Positions 52,996 to 61,286 of a stretch of 64,000 nt of DNA are shown in pieces. The notes below the pieces were generated by a model that ran no database searches, was not told the origin of the DNA, and saw nothing but the letters and a program-made list of their open reading frames with translations. Every line of letters starts with the position of its first letter. Position 1 is the stretch's first letter. The DNA comes from Kaistia soli DSM 19436. GTDB lineage: Bacteria; Pseudomonadota; Alphaproteobacteria; Rhizobiales; Kaistiaceae. The stretch is from assembly GCF_900129325.1 (NCBI RefSeq), contig NZ_FQUP01000002.1:698668-762667 (forward strand). The letters are read 5' to 3'. A program made the position numbers and the translations under genes.

Positions 52996-54585
52996 GTGAC
53001 CCTATCCGACGCTACGGATCAGGACGGCCATTCGGCCGCTGAGCGTTTCAGCGTCGAGGCCGTCAATTCGCAGAAGATCCGCCAGCCGCTCTATGCGCCG
53101 CGTCGCAAGATCTTCCCGAAGCGCGCCTCCGGCACATTCCGCCGCTTCAAATGGCTGGTGATGCTGCTGACGCTCGGCATCTACTACCTGACGCCGTTCC
53201 TGCGCTGGGATCGGGGACCGTTCGCGCCCGACCAGGCGGTGATGGTCGATCTTGCCAACCGGCGCTTCTATTTCTTCTTCATCGAGATATGGCCTCAGGA
53301 ATTCTACTACGTCGCCGGGCTCCTGATCATGGCCGGCGTCGGGCTCTTCCTGATCACCTCGACGGTCGGCCGTGCCTGGTGCGGCTATACCTGCCCGCAG
53401 ACGGTGTGGGTCGATCTGTTTCTCGTGGTCGAACGCGCCATCGAGGGCGATCGCAATGCGCGCATCAAGCTGGACGGCGCCCCCTGGTCGCTCAACAAGG
53501 CGGCGAAGCGGGTCTCCAAGCATGTGATCTGGCTGGTGATCGGCGTCGTCACAGGCGGCGCCTGGATCCTTTATTTCGCCGACGCGCCGACGCTCATCCG
53601 CAGTTTCGCGCGGTTCGAGGCGCCGTCGGTCGCCTATATGACAGTCGGCATCCTGGCTGCAACAACGTATGTATTCGGCGGCCTGATGCGTGAGCAGGTC
53701 TGCACCTATATGTGCCCTTGGCCGCGCATCCAGGCAGCGATGCTCGACGAATACTCGCTGACCGTCACCTATAATGACTGGCGCGGCGAGCCGCGGACGC
53801 GCCATGCCAAGAAGGCGATCGCCGAGGGCCGGCCGGTCGGCGACTGCGTTGACTGCAATGCCTGTGTTGTCGTCTGTCCGATGGGCATCGACATCCGCGA
53901 CGGTCAGCAGCTTGAATGCATCACCTGTGCGCTCTGCATCGATGCCTGCGACGGCGTGATGGACAAGCTCGGACGCGAGCGCGGGCTGATCTCCTATGCG
54001 ACACTCAATGACTATAATGCCAACATGGTGCTCTCCGGCGCTTCGGCGACCACGCCGATCGAGCCGGCACGGGTGCGCAACCCTGCGACCGGCAAGCTCG
54101 TCGACGCGATCCGGCACACCACCTGGCGCTCGATCATACGCCCGCGCACATTGGTTTACTTCATGGTCTGGGCCGGCATCGGCGTTGCCATGCTCGTGGC
54201 GCTGTCGATGCGCTCAACGCTCGAGGTCAGTGTGCTGCATGACCGCAACCCGCAATATGTGCTGCTCTCCGACGGCTCGATCCGCAACGGCTACAAGGTC
54301 AAGATCAGCAATATGCGGCCGGAGCCGCGCGCCGTTACGCTGTCGGTGGAAGGCCTGCCGGGCGCGGCACTGACGAGTGCCGATGCTGCCGCACAGCCGG
54401 TTTCCTCGCTGACCTACCAGTTGCAGCCCGATGCCGTTCTCGAAACCCGGATCTTCGTTCGCGCCGCGCCCGGAGGCCTCGCCTCCAACAACGCGGATTT
54501 CACGCTGAAGGTCGAGACGGCGGATGGCGCCGCCGTCGTGGCGACTGACGCCAAGTTCGAAACGCCGAAGGAAACGCGCAGATGA
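52996..54585 (+). CDS. ccoG: cbb3 oxidase accessory protein CcoG (FixG), polyferredoxin
   Basis: Membrane iron-sulfur protein of 529 aa, a cupric reductase needed for cbb3 assembly. NapH-like Cys motifs in the membrane part are CGYTCPQTVW and CTYMCPWPR; two ferredoxin-type clusters follow (CVDCNACVVVCP and CITCALCIDACD). A C-terminal Ig-like periplasmic domain ends the protein. The GTG at 52996 is chosen with GGAGAT upstream; an alternative lies at 52972. It overlaps ccoH by 4 bp. Confidence 0.95.
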   Translation: MTLSDATDQDGHSAAERFSVEAVNSQKIRQPLYAPRRKIFPKRASGTFRRFKWLVMLLTLGIYYLTPFLRWDRGPFAPDQAVMVDLANRRFYFFFIEIWPQEFYYVAGLLIMAGVGLFLITSTVGRAWCGYTCPQTVWVDLFLVVERAIEGDRNARIKLDGAPWSLNKAAKRVSKHVIWLVIGVVTGGAWILYFADAPTLIRSFARFEAPSVAYMTVGILAATTYVFGGLMREQVCTYMCPWPRIQAAMLDEYSLTVTYNDWRGEPRTRHAKKAIAEGRPVGDCVDCNACVVVCPMGIDIRDGQQLECITCALCIDACDGVMDKLGRERGLISYATLNDYNANMVLSGASATTPIEPARVRNPATGKLVDAIRHTTWRSIIRPRTLVYFMVWAGIGVAMLVALSMRSTLEVSVLHDRNPQYVLLSDGSIRNGYKVKISNMRPEPRAVTLSVEGLPGAALTSADAAAQPVSSLTYQLQPDAVLETRIFVRAAPGGLASNNADFTLKVETADGAAVVATDAKFETPKETRR

Positions 54586-55064
54586 CCAGCAAAGCTCTCC
54601 GTGAACGCGAATTTACCGGCTGGCACATGCTGGCGGGAATGGGCGCTTTCTTCGGGGTCATCATCGGCGTCAACGTCTTCCTTGCCGTCTCGGCAAGCCG
54701 AACCTGGACGGGCCTCGTCGTCGAGAACTCCTATGTAGCGAGTCAAGAATTCAACGAGAAGGAACGTCTGGCCAAGGAACAGGCGGCGCTCGGCTGGCGT
54801 GCGGTGCTCACCTATGACGCCAGCCGCCTCCAGCTCGATATCCGCGACCGCGACGGCGCGCCGATCGATCTCGGCCCGGTGACGGTGGCACTGACCCGGC
54901 CGCTCGGAGATCACGAGGATCGCACCGTTCCGTTGTTCCGCGGCACCAACGGCGTCTATTCGGCTGTCATCGACCTACCGCATGGTGTCTGGAACGCCGT
55001 CAGTGCCGCGCCGGGCACGCCACATGGCGCCTTCGAACAGCACAGCCGTCTGATGATTCGCTGA
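54582..55064 (+). CDS. ccoH: cbb3 oxidase accessory protein CcoH (FixH)
   Basis: Protein of 160 aa with one N-terminal segment (residues 15-35, after FTGWHMLAGMGAFFG) and a periplasmic beta domain. The motif NSYVASQEFNEKE is typical of FixH. It interacts with the oxidase during assembly and stability. Start overlaps the ccoG stop; the ccoI gene follows within about 13 bp. Confidence 0.93.
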   Translation: MTSKALREREFTGWHMLAGMGAFFGVIIGVNVFLAVSASRTWTGLVVENSYVASQEFNEKERLAKEQAALGWRAVLTYDASRLQLDIRDRDGAPIDLGPVTVALTRPLGDHEDRTVPLFRGTNGVYSAVIDLPHGVWNAVSAAPGTPHGAFEQHSRLMIR

Positions 55065-55077
55065 GAGGATGGTTCTG

Positions 55078-57345
55078 ATGCCAGTCAGCGCGATCATGGA
55101 CACGCCCAGCCCAGGCATCGCCGAGCCGGCATCCGACGAGACCGAAGCGCTGCTGGCGCTGAGCCGATCCGCCGGCGCCGAGGCGCGCCAGATCGAATTC
55201 GCTGTGCCGGACGCTTATTGCGTCACCTGCATTAACGCGATCGAGAACGGGCTCTCGCGACTGCCGCAGGTGGTCAGCGCCCGCGTGAACCTCTCGCAGC
55301 GCTGGGTGCGGGTGGTCTTCACGCCGGAAAGGGGCTCCGTGCTTGATTTGCCGCGCGCCATCCGCGCCAGCGGATACCGCACCCATGCGCTGGATCCGGT
55401 GGCCGACAATCGCCAGGACCACGCGTTGCACGAACTGATCCGCTGCATGGCCGTCGCGGGCTTTGCCGCCGGCAACATCATGCTGTTCTCGGTTTCGATC
55501 TGGTCGGGAGCCGATGCGGCGACGCGCGACATGTTCCACTGGATCTCGGCACTGATCGCGCTGCCGGCCATCGCCTATGCGGGACGCCCGTTCTTCCGCT
55601 CGGCCTTTGCCGCGCTGCGGGTTGGTCGAACCAATATGGACGTTCCGATCAGCATTGGCGTCGTTCTGGCAACGCTGCTCAGCATCTGGGAGACGGTGCA
55701 TTCCGGCGCGCATGCCTATTTCGACGCCTCGACCATGCTGCTCTTCTTCCTGCTGGTCGGCCGCACCTTCGATCACCTGATGCGTGAGAAGGCGCGCGGC
55801 GCGATCGCCAATCTTGCGAGGCTCACGCCGCGCGGGGCCATGCGCTGGTTTCCTGATGGGACGACGACTTATGTTCCGGTCGAGGATGTCGTGCCCGGCA
55901 TGGAACTGCTGCTGCGCGCGGGCGAACGCGTTCCGGTCGATTGCCGGGTTATCGAGGGCAGGGGCGATGTCGACCTCTCGATCGTGACGGGCGAGTCGGC
56001 GGCTGTCAGCATTGGGCCGGGCGCCAGCCTGGCGGCAGGTGCGATCAATCTCGCCGCCGCCTTGAAGGTCGAAGCCGAACGGCCGGTGTCGGAATCGTTC
56101 CTGTCGCAGATGGCGACACTGATGGAGACGGCCGAGGCCAGTCGCACAGCGCATCGCCGCATCGCGGATCGCGCCGCCGCCATCTATGCACCCGCCGTCC
56201 ACGCTTTCGCTATCGCCACATTTCTCGGCTGGGGCCTCCTGGCCGGAGATTGGCATGAGGCTCTGATGAGTGCCGTCGCCGTGCTGATCATCACCTGTCC
56301 CTGCGCGCTGGCGCTCGCCGTGCCGATCGTCCACGCTGTTGCGGCGGGCAGGCTGTTCCGCAACGGCATCATGATGCGCGACGGTACGGCGCTCGAGCGC
56401 GCCGCAGCCGTGACCGATATCGCCTTCGACAAGACCGGCACGCTGACCCTCGGTGCCGTCCGCTATGACGGCCAGGTGTCCGGCGATCCCGCTATGCTGC
56501 CGATTGCCGCCAATCTCGCGGGGCACAGTCGGCATCCGCTCGCCGCGGCACTCCTTGCCGCCTCGCCGGCTGCGCCGCTTCCAGCCGACGAGTTCCATGA
56601 GATACCGGGTCAGGGGATCGAGGCTCTAGCGGATGGCGTCTGGTGGCGGCTTGGCAGCGCCCCTTTCTGCGGCGGCCCCCAGGCTGCGGCAGGGGACGGG
56701 ACGGAGGCCTGCCTTGGCCGCGACGGGCGCGTCGTCGCCGTCTTCCGCTTCGTCGACGCGATCCGACCCGACGCAGCCAGCGCCGTGGCGACGCTCAAGG
56801 CGGCAGGCAAGAGGGTCGAAATGCTGTCCGGAGACGGCCCCGCGACGGTTGAATCCGTGGCCGAGGCGCTCGCCATCGAGCAAGCTTCCGCGCGCCTTTC
56901 GCCCGAGGCCAAGCTGGTGATCCTGAAGGGTCAAGCCGAGGCGGGACGCCGGGTCATGATGGTGGGAGACGGCATCAATGACGCGCCGGCGCTGCGCGCC
57001 GCCCATGTCTCGATGGCTCCCTCCTCGGCGAGCGATATCGGGCGTAGCGCCGCCGACTTCGTCTTCACCAATGGTCGGCTCGCGAGCGTGCCCTTCGTGC
57101 TGGACATCGCGCGGCGCGCCGATCGTCTGGTGCGGGAAAATCTCGTCCTGGCGATCGGCTACAACACGCTCGCACTGCCGCTTGCGGTCGCCGGCCATGT
57201 CACGCCGCTCGTCGCCGCGGTCGCGATGTCGACATCCTCGGTGCTGGTCGTCGCCAATGCGCTGCGGCTCAACCTCGGCACAAACCTCGTTCAGCCGGAA
57301 GAAGCGGTACCGGCTTGGCGACAGGCGGAGGCTGCAAGAACATGA
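55078..57345 (+). CDS. ccoI: Copper-transporting P1B-type ATPase CcoI (FixI)
   Basis: Copper exporter of about 755 aa that delivers Cu(I) for the cbb3 CuB site. The N-terminal metal domain has Cys48-Val-Thr-Cys51. The ion-site motif is Cys407-Pro-Cys409, the phosphorylated residue is Asp451 in DKTGT, the TGES motif reads VTGESAA, and GDGINDAPAL completes the hinge. ATG 55078 is preferred, as GAGAGGA is 8-9 nt upstream; an ATG at 55069 sits on that site. It overlaps ccoS by 4 bp. Confidence 0.95.
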   Translation: MPVSAIMDTPSPGIAEPASDETEALLALSRSAGAEARQIEFAVPDAYCVTCINAIENGLSRLPQVVSARVNLSQRWVRVVFTPERGSVLDLPRAIRASGYRTHALDPVADNRQDHALHELIRCMAVAGFAAGNIMLFSVSIWSGADAATRDMFHWISALIALPAIAYAGRPFFRSAFAALRVGRTNMDVPISIGVVLATLLSIWETVHSGAHAYFDASTMLLFFLLVGRTFDHLMREKARGAIANLARLTPRGAMRWFPDGTTTYVPVEDVVPGMELLLRAGERVPVDCRVIEGRGDVDLSIVTGESAAVSIGPGASLAAGAINLAAALKVEAERPVSESFLSQMATLMETAEASRTAHRRIADRAAAIYAPAVHAFAIATFLGWGLLAGDWHEALMSAVAVLIITCPCALALAVPIVHAVAAGRLFRNGIMMRDGTALERAAAVTDIAFDKTGTLTLGAVRYDGQVSGDPAMLPIAANLAGHSRHPLAAALLAASPAAPLPADEFHEIPGQGIEALADGVWWRLGSAPFCGGPQAAAGDGTEACLGRDGRVVAVFRFVDAIRPDAASAVATLKAAGKRVEMLSGDGPATVESVAEALAIEQASARLSPEAKLVILKGQAEAGRRVMMVGDGINDAPALRAAHVSMAPSSASDIGRSAADFVFTNGRLASVPFVLDIARRADRLVRENLVLAIGYNTLALPLAVAGHVTPLVAAVAMSTSSVLVVANALRLNLGTNLVQPEEAVPAWRQAEAART

Positions 57346-57506
57346 ACGGTCTCGTCATCCTCATTCCGGCCGCGATCTGCCTGGGACTGCTGGCGCTGGT
57401 CACCTTCCTCTGGTCGCTCAAGACAGGCCAATATGACGACCTCAAGGGCGCCAGCGAACGCATTCTCGACGACGAAGCGCCGATCCGCAGAGTCGATGGA
57501 AAATAG
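57342..57506 (+). CDS. ccoS: cbb3 oxidase maturation protein CcoS (FixS)
   Basis: Small membrane protein of 54 aa. Segment residues 3-23 (GLVILIPAAICLGLLALV-type), then the diagnostic FLWSLKTGQYDDLKG and an acidic tail (ILDDEAPI). It is needed to insert heme and copper into CcoN. The ATG overlaps the ccoI stop. Last gene of ccoGHIS. Confidence 0.95.
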   Translation: MNGLVILIPAAICLGLLALVTFLWSLKTGQYDDLKGASERILDDEAPIRRVDGK

Positions 57507-57772
57507 CGCCGATTCCTGCGCAATCCGTCCCTAGTCAAAGACATCATCCGGCATAGGCGACGGTAGGATTTTCGATCGTAATGACAAAATATACGTTTTG
57601 CCTTGCAAGTCGAACGGATAGGGCCTATATCCAATCCATCGATGTTTCTTGTTGAATTTTGTTATGGCGCGATGAGCGCCTCTGGCGAAACTCCCCGATC
57701 AAATCGATGTCTCTACGGCGTTCGGCGCGTTGCCGCACGACGAATCTCTTTGTCGATTGAAAGGAAATCGTC
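57507..57772 (+). promoter_or_regulatory. Intergenic region with long 5' leader of the cold-shock gene
   Basis: 266 bp without a gene. It is AT-richer than its surroundings (57570-57680), fitting a promoter and long cold-shock-type leader. Short stems include GGCGC/GCGCC near 57666-57680, and GACGA (57739) facing TCGTC (57768), which would enclose the AAGGAAA ribosome site. A temperature-sensitive leader is plausible but unproven. Confidence 0.5.
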
Positions 57773-57982
57773 ATGAGTGTTGGAACCGTTAAGTTCTTCA
57801 ATGCCACCAAGGGTTTTGGCTTCATTCAGCCGGACAACGGCGGCGCGGACGTGTTCGTCCACATCTCCGCTATCGAGCGCGCCGGCATGCGTTCGGTCTC
57901 CGAAGGTCAGAAGCTCAGCTTCGACGTCGTGACCGACAGCCGCAGCGGCAAGAGCGCAGCCGAGAATATCCAGGCAGCGTAA
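57773..57982 (+). CDS. cspA: Cold-shock-domain protein (CspA family)
   Basis: Single cold-shock domain, 69 aa. RNP1 is KGFGFI and RNP2 is VFVHIS, with the start [14 protein letters not shown]. It binds single-stranded RNA and DNA as an RNA chaperone. GAAAGGAAA is the ribosome site. A rho-independent terminator follows at 58047. The symbol is for family, not a specific orthologue. Confidence 0.95.
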   Translation: MSVGTVKFFNATKGFGFIQPDNGGADVFVHISAIERAGMRSVSEGQKLSFDVVTDSRSGKSAAENIQAA

Positions 57983-58046
57983 GGATTTCGCTTCTGACCT
58001 TTGACCACGGATGTACTGGCGGCGGTCATTGAGGCGTATCAGAGAA

Positions 58047-58069
58047 GGTCGGGCTTGCCCGGCCTTTTT
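58047..58069 (+). terminator. Rho-independent terminator
   Basis: 8-bp stem GGTCGGGC/GCCCGGCC (one G-T pair) with a TT loop, followed by TTTTT. It sits 64 bp after the cold-shock stop and just before the ribosome site of the next gene, so the next gene depends on read-through or its own promoter. Confidence 0.85.
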
Positions 58070-58093
58070 CATTGTTGGAAGAAGGAGGGCGGA

Positions 58094-58339
58094 ATGAAAC
58101 TCAACCCCGAATCCGAACCAATCAAGAAGGCCCCCTCGCGCATGGAGGCCAAGAATGAGCAGACGACGAAGGCAGCGCGCCTGATCATCGACGGCGAATT
58201 GTCGAAGCGGGTCGCAAAGACCGAGCGCCTGCGTGCGATGCGCCTTGCCCAAGAGGCGGTTGACGCCGCCGCCGCGGAGGCCGCGCCCAAAAAGCCGGCC
58301 AAGACGCCGCGTAAGAAGGTTGCAGCCGCCAAGGCTTAG
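58094..58339 (+). CDS. Small Lys/Ala-rich protein downstream of cspA
   Basis: Protein of 81 aa, not assigned. N-terminal half is mixed charged (NPESEPIKKAPSRMEAKNEQ), the middle is helical (ARLIIDGELSKRVAKTERLRAMRL), and the tail is AEAAPKKPAKTPRKK, resembling histone H1-like tails that contact nucleic acid. AAGGAGGG is the ribosome site, 7 nt before the ATG. It follows the cold-shock gene but after a terminator, which suggests attenuation control. Confidence 0.75.
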   Translation: MKLNPESEPIKKAPSRMEAKNEQTTKAARLIIDGELSKRVAKTERLRAMRLAQEAVDAAAAEAAPKKPAKTPRKKVAAAKA

Positions 58340-58345
58340 GTCTCA

Positions 58346-58363
58346 GGCGGGCTCCGGCCCGCC
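58346..58363. terminator. Hairpin between convergent genes
   Basis: Perfect 7-bp stem GGCGGGC/GCCCGCC with a TCCG loop, 6 bp after the Lys/Ala-rich gene and before the convergent amidohydrolase stop. Confidence 0.6.
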
Positions 58364-58380
58364 GAGGCATCAGCGCGCCT

Positions 58381-59622
58381 TCAGGCCGCTGCGAACAATC
58401 CGGCGTCATCGCGGACGGCATTGCCTGACTGGAGCACCGCGACGACGCGGTTCGCATGCTGCGAGAAGCAGGCAAGCCCGTCGAACGGATTGGCGTCGAG
58501 CACGACGAGATCGGCAAACGCCCCCGGCGAGATCTCGCCGACAAGCCCTTCCATGCGGACGATCTTCGCGTTGTTGATCGTCGCATGGCGCAGCGCCTCG
58601 GCAGGACCGCAGACTTTCTCGTGAATCATCAGCCCGTCGCCTTGATAGGTCTTGGGCGACCAGCAGAGATCGGTGCCGTAGCCGACATTGACCCCGGCCT
58701 CCAGCGCGATCTCCAGCGAGCGCAGGCCGCTCGCCAGCACCTCCGCATTCTTCTCGATATTTTCGGCGGTGAAGCCGAAGCCCGGGCCGTATTTCGCGTC
58801 CGCCTCATAGGTGATCAGCGTCGGCACCAGATGCGCATTCTTGTCGTGCATCAGCTTCGCCGTCTCGGTTGAAACGAAATTGCCGTGCTCGATCGAGCGC
58901 ACGCCGACGCCAACGGCGCGGCGGATACCGATATCGCTGTAGACATGCGCCATTACATAGCGGTCGACGCGCTCAGCCTCCTCGACGATGACCGAAATCT
59001 CCTCGACCGAATATTGCGGGTGGCGGAGCTTGTCGCCGGGTGAGGAAACGCCGCCGCCGGCCATGATCTTGATGTGATCGACGCCTTGGCGAAGGTTCTC
59101 GCGGACCGCCTTGCGGACCTCGTCGATCCCATCGCAGACGCATGTGAGGCCGCCAAGCGCCTCCTGGCAGTTACAGGTTTCCGCACGGCCGCGATGGTCG
59201 CCATGGCCACCGGTCTGGGACAGCACGCGGCCCGCTACGAAGAGGCGCGGCCCCTTGAACAGCCCCTTTTCGACGGCCGCCCTGTGACCGGAATCGGCGC
59301 CGCCGGCGTCGCGCACGGTGGTGAAGCCGCGATGCAGCATGCCTTCGAGGTGCCGGCCGGCCCGCGCCGTCATCTCCGAAGGCAAGATCGAGCGGCCGTC
59401 GCTGAATTGCCCGATGAAGACATGTGCGTGGCAGTCGATGAGACCCGGCGAAAGATAGCGCCCGCCGAGCGACACGCGCGGCAAGGCGGTGTCGAGATCC
59501 TGAACCTCGGTAATGGCGGCGATCTTGCCGCCGCTGATCGTCACCGCACGGTCGTGAAGAATCGTCCCGCTGACGACATCGACGATTTCAGCATCGACAA
59601 GCGCATAATCATGACTTGGCAT
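58381..59622 (-). CDS. Amidohydrolase (imidazolonepropionase/prolidase-like branch)
   Basis: Metal-dependent hydrolase of 413 aa in the amidohydrolase superfamily. The metal motif is LIDCHAHVF (His65, His67), a Lys lies in DHIKIMAGGG, metal His in VMAHVYSD and SIEHGNFV, and the final Asp in GYGTDLCW. This branch includes Xaa-Pro dipeptidases, imidazolonepropionase and related C-N hydrolases. It overlaps the hydantoinase B gene by 14 bp. With hydantoinases and a peptide ABC transporter upstream, a cyclic or N-blocked amino-acid derivative is the likely substrate. Confidence 0.86.
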   Translation of the reverse strand: MPSHDYALVDAEIVDVVSGTILHDRAVTISGGKIAAITEVQDLDTALPRVSLGGRYLSPGLIDCHAHVFIGQFSDGRSILPSEMTARAGRHLEGMLHRGFTTVRDAGGADSGHRAAVEKGLFKGPRLFVAGRVLSQTGGHGDHRGRAETCNCQEALGGLTCVCDGIDEVRKAVRENLRQGVDHIKIMAGGGVSSPGDKLRHPQYSVEEISVIVEEAERVDRYVMAHVYSDIGIRRAVGVGVRSIEHGNFVSTETAKLMHDKNAHLVPTLITYEADAKYGPGFGFTAENIEKNAEVLASGLRSLEIALEAGVNVGYGTDLCWSPKTYQGDGLMIHEKVCGPAEALRHATINNAKIVRMEGLVGEISPGAFADLVVLDANPFDGLACFSQHANRVVAVLQSGNAVRDDAGLFAAA

Positions 59623-61285
59623 AGGTCTCAACCTTCACAGGCTCGATCGGCGACGCCGCCGGATCCACATAGCCATTGGCGATATCATAGGCAGCGGCGC
59701 CAGGGTCGCGCACGGCCGGATCACCCCAACCCGATCCGCCGGCGCTGTAGTTCACGAAGCGCTCGTTCTCTTTAAGTACGGCACGATACATGCCGACTCT
59801 CTTCTCGCGCGCTTCGTCCGGCCAGAGCACCATATGGTTCTGCACCGGAGAAGGCTGGCCGCCCTCCAGCCCCCAGCCGCCGGTCTTCGATTTTTTCTTC
59901 ATCGAGATGATCTCGGTCTCGCCGACCATGCGGACCGCGCGGCGCACGCCGAGGCCGCCGCGATAGCGCCCCTTGCCGCCGGAGTTTGGGATCAATTCAA
60001 GGCCTTCGTGGAAAAGATTGGCCTGCCGCTCCAGAACTTCGATCGGCGTGTTGCGGACCGTGCTGGTGGAGGGGTGCTGCAAGGCCGTCGCGCCATCATG
60101 GCGATAAGTGGCGCCCCAGCCGATGCCCTCATTGTTGCTGATGACGTAGCTTTTGCCAGTCCGGTGATGGCGTCCGATCGCCATGAAGCCCGGCTCGTCG
60201 CCGCCAGAGGCCATCGGCAGCCAGTCGATCGCAGGCGCCAGCGCCTTCGCGATGAGTTCGAAAGCGACCATGTGGGTCCACGGCATATAGGTCGAGGACG
60301 GATAGACCGCATGGAAGAGATTGCCCGGATCGGCGCGGACATCGAGCGCCATGAAGTTGCCGTGGTTGCTCGGCGTATCGGGCGAGGTCAGGAACTTGAA
60401 ATAGGTCTTGGCCATCGAGATCGTCGCGCCGAACGGCACATTGACCGGGCCCGGCACGATCGGATCGGACCTGTTGTAGTCGACGGTCATGCGATCGTCG
60501 GTGATGGTGACGTCCACCGCCATCTTGATCATGCGCTCACTAACGCCGTCGTCGTCGAGCCATTCCTCCGCCGACCACGCACCCTTGGGCAGATGCTGGA
60601 GTGCCTGGCGCGACTTCTCGTCGGCATGGATGAAGAATGCCTCGATCGCGGCCAGAACGCGCTCGCGACCGAACTTGCGGTAAATGTCGCGCACCGAGGC
60701 TTCGCCGGTCCGCAGGCACGCGACCTGCGCGCCGAAATCGCCACGGATCGCTTCCGGCAGGCGGGAATTCGCCTCCAGCACCTTCCAGAGGTCTGCGTCG
60801 AGCTTGCCCTCCTTGATGATGCGCACGCCGGGCAGGATCAGGCCTTCCTGGTGGATGTTGGTCGAGTCGATCACATAGCCAGGATCCTTGGCGCCGAGAT
60901 CGAGCCAATGCGCGCGGACGCAGAGGAACATGTCGATCGCATCGCCATCGACGAAGACCGGCGCCATCAGCAGCGCATCCGACATATGCGCCGAGTTCCA
61001 GTAGGGATAGTTGAGGATCACGACATCGCCCGGCCGAAGGCTCGCCATGTCCATGTTCTGGATCAGCATCTTCAGCGCATAGTCGTTACCGCCGATGAAG
61101 GACGTGATGCCGGCCGCCTCGGCCACCATGCGCCCCTCGGCATCTGCGATCGAGATGCCGAAATCCAGCACCTCATAGATCACCGCGTTGAAGGCGGTGC
61201 GCACCAAAGTGCGCCGCATCTGCTCTGCCGCCGAGAAGAACAGGGCCGAGATAATCTCGGTTTCGGCTGCCTTGCTGATGGTCAT
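59609..61285 (-). CDS. Hydantoinase B/oxoprolinase-family subunit
   Basis: HyuB-type protein of 558 aa. N-terminus EIISALFFSAAEQMRRTLVRTAFN and the segments LNYPYWNSAHMSDALLMAPVF and GRYRGGLGVRRAVR are characteristic. With HyuA it forms ATP-dependent hydantoinase, 5-oxoprolinase or acetophenone-carboxylase-like enzymes. It follows hyuA by 1 bp and overlaps the amidohydrolase. The substrate within this family cannot be told. Confidence 0.9.
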   Translation of the reverse strand: MTISKAAETEIISALFFSAAEQMRRTLVRTAFNAVIYEVLDFGISIADAEGRMVAEAAGITSFIGGNDYALKMLIQNMDMASLRPGDVVILNYPYWNSAHMSDALLMAPVFVDGDAIDMFLCVRAHWLDLGAKDPGYVIDSTNIHQEGLILPGVRIIKEGKLDADLWKVLEANSRLPEAIRGDFGAQVACLRTGEASVRDIYRKFGRERVLAAIEAFFIHADEKSRQALQHLPKGAWSAEEWLDDDGVSERMIKMAVDVTITDDRMTVDYNRSDPIVPGPVNVPFGATISMAKTYFKFLTSPDTPSNHGNFMALDVRADPGNLFHAVYPSSTYMPWTHMVAFELIAKALAPAIDWLPMASGGDEPGFMAIGRHHRTGKSYVISNNEGIGWGATYRHDGATALQHPSTSTVRNTPIEVLERQANLFHEGLELIPNSGGKGRYRGGLGVRRAVRMVGETEIISMKKKSKTGGWGLEGGQPSPVQNHMVLWPDEAREKRVGMYRAVLKENERFVNYSAGGSGWGDPAVRDPGAAAYDIANGYVDPAASPIEPVKVETYAKS

Positions 61286-61286
61286 G

